Shown one piece after another: positions 6,293-10,799 of a stretch of 10,799 nucleotides of DNA. The position numbers and the translations under genes were made by a program. A model generated the notes under the pieces. That model was given only the letters and a program-made list of their open reading frames with translations. It made no database searches and had not been told where the DNA came from. The stretch comes from Gammaproteobacteria bacterium (GTDB lineage: Bacteria; Pseudomonadota; Gammaproteobacteria; Natronospirales; REEB76), in the NCBI GenBank assembly GCA_028871235.1, contig JAGWNO010000062.1, positions 1-10,799 of the forward strand, read 5' to 3'. Numbering within the stretch: position 1 is the first letter of the stretch; each line of letters begins with the position of its first letter.

Positions 6293-6679
6293 ATGGCTGC
6301 AAAGAAAAAAACCGCTTCCAAGGCGAAGGTCAAAACCGTCGCCAAGTCGGCTAAAGCCCCGATCATCTCGGCGGATAAGCCGCTGACCAAGTCGGAAACC
6401 TACGCGTATCTCGCCCATGGCACCGCCCTCACCCGCAAACAGGTGGCTGCGGTGTTCGAAGGCCTGGCCGGGCTCATCGGCAAGAGCATCGGCAAGAAGG
6501 GTCCCGGCATGTATGTGGTGCCAGGCCTGATGAAGATCCGCGTGGTGCGCAAACCGGCCACCAAGGAACGCGAGGGCATCAATCCGTTCACCGGCGAACG
6601 CACCATCTTCAAGGCGAAGCCCGCCCGGAACGTGGTCAAGATCCAGGCCCTCAAGGCCCTGAAGGACATGGTGAAATAG
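6293..6679 (+). CDS. HU-like nucleoid DNA-binding protein with lysine-rich N-terminal tail
   Basis: The protein has 128 residues, longer than the roughly 90 of classical HU. Residues 1-22 form a Lys/Ala-rich basic tail (MAAKKKTASKAKVKTVAKSA), followed by an HU/IHF-fold domain from about 30. LTKSETYAYLAHGT (31-44) and VAAVFEGLAGLIGKSI (51-66) are the helical dimerisation part. VPGLMKIRV (76-84) and INPFTGERTIF (96-106) match the beta-arm, with P98 in the place of the DNA-intercalating proline of HU. It probably binds and bends DNA as a dimer, the tail adding non-specific contacts. A good AGGAG precedes the ATG. It is a single-gene unit between a putative promoter and a strong hairpin. The specific paralogue cannot be named. 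Confidence 0.88.
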   Translation: MAAKKKTASKAKVKTVAKSAKAPIISADKPLTKSETYAYLAHGTALTRKQVAAVFEGLAGLIGKSIGKKGPGMYVVPGLMKIRVVRKPATKEREGINPFTGERTIFKAKPARNVVKIQALKALKDMVK

Positions 6680-6689
6680 GCCATTGTGG

Positions 6690-6717
6690 ACTGGAGCCGC
6701 GGCAGTGCGGCTCCAGT
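6690..6717 (+). terminator. Rho-independent terminator-like hairpin after the HU-like gene
   Basis: An 11-bp perfect stem, ACTGGAGCCGC pairing with GCGGCTCCAGT around a GGCAGT loop, starts 10 bp after the stop codon. The following bases (TGCTTGTCTTC) are only moderately U-rich. It probably ends the HU-like transcript and may also block read-through into the convergent TerB-like gene. Confidence 0.7.
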
Positions 6718-6735
6718 GCTTGTCTTCGGGCCGTT

Positions 6736-6760
6736 CTCCACCGGCGTTGCGCCGGGGGAG
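6736..6760. terminator. Second hairpin between convergent genes
   Basis: CCGGCG-TTG-CGCCGG is a perfect 6-bp stem, extended by CTCC/GGAG across one mismatch. It lies 4 bp beyond the end of the TerB-like gene. There is no U-tract on either strand. It may serve as a minus-strand terminator or transcript end structure. Confidence 0.35.
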
Positions 6761-6764
6761 GGGT

Positions 6765-7223
6765 TTACTTCTCCGCCAGCACCCTCTCCCTGGCCAACAT
6801 CAGGTCCGCCAGCGGCACGTACAACAGCTCCGCAATTTTGTGCATGAGGGCGTCCTCGTACTTGTCGAGAGTCCCGTCCCCGTAGGCCACCCGCCACAGC
6901 ATCTCCAGCAGCGCAATCTTCTCCGGCATCCCGAGCTGGTCGTTGAGTACACGGATAAAACCGTAGAGCGATACTGCGCGATCCGATTCCACCTCGCCGG
7001 ACATGAGCAGTTGCTGCGCGTCCGCGGTGCTCAACGCAAAGCGCTGCGCCAGCAGCACGCTGGCGCGCTCCAGTTCCGCCGGCCGTTCCTCGGTATCTGC
7101 ACGCGCCATCTCCACGCACAGCGCGGCCACCGCCAGCCGCACTGAATCGCGTAGCTCCCGCGCCGGCGGCTCGGATTTCTCGCCGAAGCGCTGTTCGATG
7201 AATTCCAGGAAAGCAGTAAGCAT
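6765..7223 (-). CDS. TerB-like (tellurite-resistance TerB domain) cytoplasmic protein
   Basis: This 152-residue all-helical protein resembles the TerB domain family. The two acidic family signatures are partly visible: VEMARADTEERPAELE (37-52) and WRVAYGDGTLDKYED (110-124). LYGFIRVLND (86-95) and the C-terminal ELLYVPLADLMLAR (132-145) also fit the stand-alone TerB proteins of gammaproteobacteria. The start is the ATG at 7223, with GTGAG about 7 nt upstream; upstream in-frame codons encode a non-conserved Arg-rich stretch. No other ter gene is nearby, so a tellurite-resistance operon is not supported. The role of stand-alone TerB proteins is unknown; metal binding or envelope stress sensing has been proposed for the family. 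Confidence 0.85.
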   Translation of the reverse strand: MLTAFLEFIEQRFGEKSEPPARELRDSVRLAVAALCVEMARADTEERPAELERASVLLAQRFALSTADAQQLLMSGEVESDRAVSLYGFIRVLNDQLGMPEKIALLEMLWRVAYGDGTLDKYEDALMHKIAELLYVPLADLMLARERVLAEK

Positions 7224-7283
7224 GGATACACTCACCAGACGGCGCCAGGGCCGCGTTCTGGTCCTTTGACCAATACTGGGGAT

Positions 7284-7316
7284 GGGACGTTCCACCGGTC
7301 TCCCGGTGGAACGCCC
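7284..7316 (-). terminator. Strong hairpin downstream of the outer-membrane protein gene
   Basis: CGTTCCACCGG (7288-7298) and CCGGTGGAACG (7303-7313) form an 11-bp perfect stem with a TCTC loop. A further GGG/CCC pairing extends it around a bulged A. It begins 14 bp after the stop of the minus-strand gene. No U-tract follows, so it may act as an RNA-stabilising or Rho-linked 3' end as well as a terminator. Confidence 0.55.
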
Positions 7317-7330
7317 GCACTAGCTTGAAT

Positions 7331-8047
7331 TCAGAACCCGAAACCGAGCTTGAGGCTGTAGGTGTTGTTCCCAGCAATGCGGTTCGCCTCAAGGGCCATG
7401 TGCACCACCACAAAACTCATGGACAAGCCCGCAAACGTTTCGCTGCTGGAGAAGCTTTCGTTGTTGAGACCGGTGGCGGCATCCGGATTGCTGTTCATCC
7501 AGACGCGTCCGATACCCGCATACGGCGTGAACGGCCCGAAACCCTTGGATACCGACACATCCAGACTCTTGGTGTCAAAGGACAGCTGACTCACGCCACT
7601 GAGGCGATTATAGGATGCACGGATGCCCACGGCAGGCGCGAGCGCGCTGCCATCGAGGATCGCATAGCGGATATCACCGCCGTAGGCCTTGATGTTGGAG
7701 TTGGTCGCGGAACTGTAGAAACCACCGACATCGAATCCGAATGGCAGACCCTTGCTGATGCGCACGCGTGCCATGGGGATGGTGGTCACGCCGCTGCCGC
7801 CGGTGGCGGTGTTCCAATCGGATTGGTGCGCAACGTTGGTGGCACTCACATCGAAGCTCAGATCAAAACCGGTTATGCCCTCCGGAGCGGCCCCCTCAAG
7901 CTGCTTGAATGTCAGCACCGCACCCAGATCCGCCGAGAGATCGTGGAACTCGCTCTGGTTGAGTGCCGGAAGGTTATTGATATTGTTGCTGGCAAACGCG
8001 CTGGTGGCCAGGCCCAGCAGTACACCGGCCAGGATAATGCGACGCAT
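7331..8047 (-). CDS. Outer-membrane beta-barrel protein, family not recognised
   Basis: The 238-residue precursor has a clear signal peptide, MRRIILAGVLLGLATSAFA, with AxA cleavage after A19. The mature part alternates polar and hydrophobic residues in Gly- and Ser-rich strands, for example FDLSFDVSATNV (61-72), MARVRISKGLPFGFDVGGFY (92-111) and FTPYAGIGRVWM. It ends in KLGFGF, with the C-terminal Phe recognised by the BAM complex. Eight to ten strands seem plausible for this length. GGAGG lies 7 nt before the ATG. It stands alone between hairpins, downstream of a TATATT-type -10. No enzymatic motif was seen; it could be a small porin or structural barrel. The barrel call is firm, the family unknown. 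Confidence 0.85.
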   Translation of the reverse strand: MRRIILAGVLLGLATSAFASNNINNLPALNQSEFHDLSADLGAVLTFKQLEGAAPEGITGFDLSFDVSATNVAHQSDWNTATGGSGVTTIPMARVRISKGLPFGFDVGGFYSSATNSNIKAYGGDIRYAILDGSALAPAVGIRASYNRLSGVSQLSFDTKSLDVSVSKGFGPFTPYAGIGRVWMNSNPDAATGLNNESFSSSETFAGLSMSFVVVHMALEANRIAGNNTYSLKLGFGF

Positions 8048-8084
8048 GGCGGAGCCTCCAATGTATGCGAAATTTGCGATTGCG

Positions 8085-8090
8085 AATATA
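8085..8090 (-). promoter_or_regulatory. Possible -10 element for the outer-membrane protein gene
   Basis: TATATT on the minus strand lies 37 bp upstream of the ATG at 8047. No convincing -35 hexamer was found at 15-19 bp, so this is only a candidate. Confidence 0.25.
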
Positions 8091-8125
8091 CCGTCCGTGA
8101 CGGCGGGAAAAGTCTAACAGATGCC

Positions 8126-8761
8126 TCAAACCCCGTCTGCGCCGGTGGAAAGGCCCTTGACCACGGTCTCGCGCAGTTCGTTGAGACGGCCATGGAAAAA
8201 ATGCCCGGCCCCCTTGAGCACCCTGAGTTGCGGCGGCCGGACCAGCGTTGCCGCCCAGGCGAATACCGCCTGTGGTGACACCACCTCATCCTCGTCACCC
8301 TGGATCAGCAACCACGGGCAGACAGGCAATTTGATGGTGCCGGCGTCCATGCGCGCCACTGCCGGTGCCACCGTCACCAGCCGATTGACAGGGCGTTCAC
8401 TCTGGACGCACAACGCCACATAGGCACCGAAGGAAAAACCGCCGAGCCACAGGGGCAGTCCCGGGTGACGCAGCCTCAACCAATCCAGCGCCACCAGCGC
8501 ATCGGCGGTTTCGCCCACGCCGTGATCGAAGCTGCCGGCGCTTCTGCCGACACCACGGAAATTGAAGCGCAGGCTCACGGCACCAAGATCATTGAAGGCG
8601 CGCGCCAGAATATAAACCACCTTGTTATTCATGGTGCCCTGCTGCAGCGGATGCGGATGACACACCACCGCGACAGCGCGCGGGGTATCCGCGGGCTTGT
8701 CCAACAGTCCCTCGAGGGTTCCGGTCGGACCTTGGAAACTCACCGCTTCATTCGCAGTCAT
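8126..8761 (-). CDS. Small alpha/beta hydrolase
   Basis: The 211 residues form a compact alpha/beta hydrolase without a signal peptide, so it is probably cytoplasmic. The catalytic triad can be placed: Ser110 in GGFSFGAY (107-114), an acid at Asp158 in QGDEDEVV (154-161), and His187 in GAGHFFHG (184-191). CHPHPLQQGTMNNKVV (34-49) and LRFNFRGVGRSAGSFDHG (64-81) are hallmarks of a widespread proteobacterial subfamily usually annotated simply as alpha/beta hydrolase. The first may help form the oxyanion region. The substrate is unknown; an esterase or thioesterase is possible. The ATG at 8761 has AAGGA 6 nt upstream. It diverges from rocD, with 129 bp between the starts. Confidence 0.92.
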   Translation of the reverse strand: MTANEAVSFQGPTGTLEGLLDKPADTPRAVAVVCHPHPLQQGTMNNKVVYILARAFNDLGAVSLRFNFRGVGRSAGSFDHGVGETADALVALDWLRLRHPGLPLWLGGFSFGAYVALCVQSERPVNRLVTVAPAVARMDAGTIKLPVCPWLLIQGDEDEVVSPQAVFAWAATLVRPPQLRVLKGAGHFFHGRLNELRETVVKGLSTGADGV

Positions 8762-8804
8762 GTCATTCCTTTGTTAAACAACATACCGGCTCCGGATTGA
8801 TGTT

Positions 8805-8834
8805 TTGGGGCGGAGAAGTCGCTTTTGCTATGAT
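8805..8834 (+). promoter_or_regulatory. Putative sigma-70 type promoter of rocD
   Basis: TTGGGG (8805-8810) and TATGAT (8829-8834) are 18 bp apart, with TG one base before the -10 (extended -10). The -10 matches consensus at five of six positions. Transcription would begin near 8841, about 50 nt before the rocD ATG. Confidence 0.55.
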
Positions 8835-8890
8835 ACGTTTTTGCCGGTCGCGTCGCAGTCAAACGCGATTACGCCTACAGAGGCCCCATC

Positions 8891-10108
8891 ATGAACAAGA
8901 CCATCGAACTCGAAAACCGGTACGCCGCCCATAATTACCATCCGCTACCGGTGGTGCTCACGCGCGGCGCGGGCGTGTATGTTTGGGACGATGCCGGAAA
9001 TAAATATCTTGACATGATGAGCGCTTACTCGGCGGTAAGTCACGGTCATGCGCATCCGCGACTTGTGCAGGCGCTTACCGAACAGGCACAGAAACTCGCC
9101 ATCTGCTCGCGTGCTTTCCACACGGACAAACTCGGACCGTTCCTGAAGCGGGTGTGCGAATTGACCGGCATGGAGGTGGCGCTGCCCATGAACACCGGCG
9201 CCGAGGGCGTGGAAACCGCCCTCAAGGCGGCGCGTAAATGGGGCTATCAGGTGAAAGGCATCCGGGCGAATCAGGCCGAGATCATCGCCTGCACTGGCAA
9301 TTTTCACGGCCGCACCACCGCCATCGTCGGATTTTCCAGCGAGCCGCAATACAAGGAAGGTTTCGGGCCCTTCGCGCCGGGATTCAAGCTCATTCCCTAC
9401 GGCGATGCGGCGGCGCTGGGAAAAGCCATTACCCCCGATACCACCGCGTTCCTGGTGGAACCCATCCAGGGCGAAGCCGGCATCGTCGTGCCACCGGCAG
9501 GTTATCTGGCACGCTGCGCGGACATCTGCCGCAAGCACAATGTGCTGCTGATCGCCGACGAAATCCAGACGGGTCTGGGGCGCACCGGCAAGCTGCTGGC
9601 CTGCCAGCACGAGAACGTGAAACCCGACGGCCTGATTCTCGGCAAGGCGCTGGGTGGTGGACTGCTGCCGGTGTCCATGTTCCTGGCGCGCCGCGAGGTC
9701 ATGGACATGTTCACGCCCGGCGACCACGGCAGCACCTTCGGCGGAAATCCGCTGGCCGCGGCCGTGGGCCTGGAGGCTCTCAACGTGCTCATGGAGGAAA
9801 AACTCGCGGAGCGCTCCGCCGAGATGGGCGCCTACCTGCTGGAGAAACTGCGCACCATCAAAAGCCCGCTCATCAAAAATCTGCGCGGCAAGGGCCTGTT
9901 CATCGGTCTGGAAATAGATCCGCGCAAGGCCAAAGCCCGCGAAGTCTGCGAACGGCTCATGGTCCGCGGCATCCTCAGCAAGGAAACCCACGACACCGTG
10001 GTGCGCCTCGCCCCGCCGCTGGTCATCACCCGCGAGCAAATCGATTGGGCGGTGGAACGCATTGATCTGGTGCTAAAGGAAATGGGCAAGATACGCGTGG
10101 CTGGCTAA
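8891..10108 (+). CDS. rocD: Ornithine--oxo-acid aminotransferase (ornithine aminotransferase)
   Basis: This PLP enzyme moves the delta-amino group of L-ornithine to 2-oxoglutarate, giving glutamate 5-semialdehyde, which cyclises to P5C. The 405 residues are full length for class III aminotransferases. The Schiff-base Lys is K252 in LILGKALGGG (248-257). The PLP ring contact is D223 in ADEIQTGLGRTG (222-233), with phosphate binding by NTGAEGVETA (101-110) and HGSTFGGNP (279-287). The ornithine-type N-terminus includes SAYSAVSHGHAHP (44-56), whose Y46 matches the Tyr that selects ornithine in human OAT. R372 in VVRLAPPLVI matches the Arg that gates the active-site Glu. The AGAGG at 8879-8883 supports the ATG. 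It could make proline through ProC, or degrade ornithine/arginine to glutamate. Confidence 0.94.
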   Translation: MNKTIELENRYAAHNYHPLPVVLTRGAGVYVWDDAGNKYLDMMSAYSAVSHGHAHPRLVQALTEQAQKLAICSRAFHTDKLGPFLKRVCELTGMEVALPMNTGAEGVETALKAARKWGYQVKGIRANQAEIIACTGNFHGRTTAIVGFSSEPQYKEGFGPFAPGFKLIPYGDAAALGKAITPDTTAFLVEPIQGEAGIVVPPAGYLARCADICRKHNVLLIADEIQTGLGRTGKLLACQHENVKPDGLILGKALGGGLLPVSMFLARREVMDMFTPGDHGSTFGGNPLAAAVGLEALNVLMEEKLAERSAEMGAYLLEKLRTIKSPLIKNLRGKGLFIGLEIDPRKAKAREVCERLMVRGILSKETHDTVVRLAPPLVITREQIDWAVERIDLVLKEMGKIRVAG

Positions 10109-10171
10109 TCTTGGGTATCGTGGGTTAAGCACGACAGAATATCAGCCAAGATTTGACTCATAATTCTTTTT
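10107..10171 (+). terminator. Nested inverted repeat with downstream T-run after rocD
   Basis: AATCTTGG (10107-10114) pairs with CCAAGATT (10146-10153), and TCGTG (10118-10122) with CACGA (10130-10134) inside it. A T5 run follows at 10167-10171, 13 bp after the outer stem. The T-run is rather far away, so intrinsic termination is uncertain. The surrounding 10109-10255 is AT-richer than the rest of the window and holds no gene that I could support. Confidence 0.35.
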
Positions 10172-10255
10172 ATATTGAATGGATCTTTCCCACACTGAGC
10201 GCTTACTCACGACTGAGAAATCACTCTTGGCCCGCTGTTTGCAATCTTTGTGTAA

Positions 10256-10799
10256 TCATGAGCTCGTGGCCAGTCTTTCCAGACTCCGAATGGCGCGCCG
10301 CAGGCTATCAGACCGGTGTGCTGCTTCTGCTGGCCGCCAGTGTCTGGAGACAAATTCGATAATACGCGATGTATAGGCTGGACCCACCACGCGACCGCTA
10401 CTCTCACGCGGCACCATATCGTCTCGGATACTCCTTCTCCGGGACGCACGTGCCAGATGAACCAACGTCTCTTTGGGCTCAGGAATTGCATCAGGATCAT
10501 TGGGTAACTTGCTGCGGGCCACTCCTAAAAACTCTGACAGTGCTGCCGCATCGGCCATGAGCCAGGCTTCGATCTCATGTACTGCGACGCGAAAGCATAG
10601 ATGCAGCGCCGGTGCTGGAACCCAAGCCGCGCAAAAAGGCGGAGCGCAGTCCGCATCCTGATCGAGATCTACCACGACTAGCCACGGCGCACGTCGTGCA
10701 GCTTCATTGTACCCAGTGATGCGTTGTCTAAGGTGCGACTTACCGTTTTTACCGAACACAGGTCCGGGAATAGCGCCTACGTGCACAATCAACTTACGA
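10256..10799 (-). CDS. DUF4276/TOPRIM-like protein, N-terminus outside the window
   Basis: The reading frame is open to the right edge: the codons before the first possible TTG at 10792 encode R-K, so about 180 C-terminal residues are visible and the true start lies beyond. Counting from that TTG, GKNGKSHLRQRITGYNEAAR (14-33) leads into PWLVVVDLDQDADCAP (36-51), whose D-L-D resembles the metal-binding DxD of TOPRIM folds. RVAVHEIEAWLMAD (68-81), FLGV and DPDAIPEPKETLVHLAR follow, a pattern I associate with DUF4276-type proteins. The TOPRIM Glu expected near the N-terminus is off-window. It is well separated from rocD and on the opposite strand. Many relatives sit next to AAA ATPases, in arrangements resembling OLD-type defence pairs; that partner is not visible here. 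The family call is from pattern memory. Confidence 0.65.
   Translation of the reverse strand, partial: RKLIVHVGAIPGPVFGKNGKSHLRQRITGYNEAARRAPWLVVVDLDQDADCAPPFCAAWVPAPALHLCFRVAVHEIEAWLMADAAALSEFLGVARSKLPNDPDAIPEPKETLVHLARASRRRSIRDDMVPRESSGRVVGPAYTSRIIEFVSRHWRPAEAAHRSDSLRRAIRSLERLATSS

Noticed and set aside
6765..7223. Tellurite-resistance operon
   Set aside because: Only a stand-alone TerB-like gene is present; no terA, terC, terD or terZ-like gene lies nearby.
7224..7295. Upstream extension of the TerB-like gene
   Set aside because: The added residues are Arg- and Pro-rich and non-conserved, whereas the ATG at 7223 gives the normal family start.
8945..10039. Long open minus-strand frame of 364 codons opposite rocD
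   Set aside because: It is antisense to a fully recognisable aminotransferase, and its His/Gly/Ala/Asp-rich translation has no family signature; it arises from GC-rich codon structure.
10109..10255. tRNA gene or integration site after rocD
   Set aside because: No cloverleaf or T-arm consensus was found on either strand, and no integrase or direct repeat is visible.
10153..10376. Short plus-strand frames near the right end
   Set aside because: They lie partly antisense to the DUF4276-like gene, lack Shine-Dalgarno sequences and show no recognisable features.

Overview
This is a GC-rich bacterial chromosomal segment, most likely from a gammaproteobacterium. The strongest evidence is synteny: pilT and pilU diverge from yggS-proC-yggT-yggU, an arrangement known from Pseudomonas aeruginosa and relatives. 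A TerB-like protein, a lysine-tailed HU-like protein and the codon usage fit that placement. The genus cannot be named from sequence alone. Most of the window is core genome; only the right end looks like a change of gene neighbourhood.

Left part (1-3542, all minus strand). Reading from the promoter, the order is pilT, pilU and a third PilU-type retraction ATPase. These would power and tune type IV pilus retraction. Beyond them, at the window edge, are the signal peptide and first mature residues of an exported protein that resembles the start of S9 (prolyl-oligopeptidase) peptidases. This gene fragment is easily missed because only about 49 codons lie inside the window.

Middle part (3695-6679, plus strand). 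A tight cluster, yggS-proC-yggT-yggU, combines PLP homeostasis, the last step of proline synthesis, a YggT-family membrane protein and a DUF167 protein. proC probably starts at a TTG behind a strong Shine-Dalgarno. A separately transcribed HU-like nucleoid protein follows and ends at a clear 11-bp hairpin.

Right part (6765-10108). Three minus-strand genes encode a TerB-like cytoplasmic protein, an outer-membrane beta-barrel protein of unrecognised family, and a small alpha/beta hydrolase. Divergent from the hydrolase, with a good sigma-70 type promoter, is ornithine aminotransferase (rocD). Its product, glutamate semialdehyde/P5C, is the substrate of the ProC encoded 3.6 kb away, so the window holds both steps from ornithine to proline.

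Right edge (10109-10799). An AT-richer intergenic stretch with a nested inverted repeat is followed by a minus-strand gene, truncated by the window, for a DUF4276/TOPRIM-like protein. Such proteins are often encoded next to AAA ATPases in defence-type neighbourhoods, so this is the most likely entry to an accessory system, but its partner would lie outside the window. No tRNA, rRNA, CRISPR array, insertion sequence or phage gene was seen.
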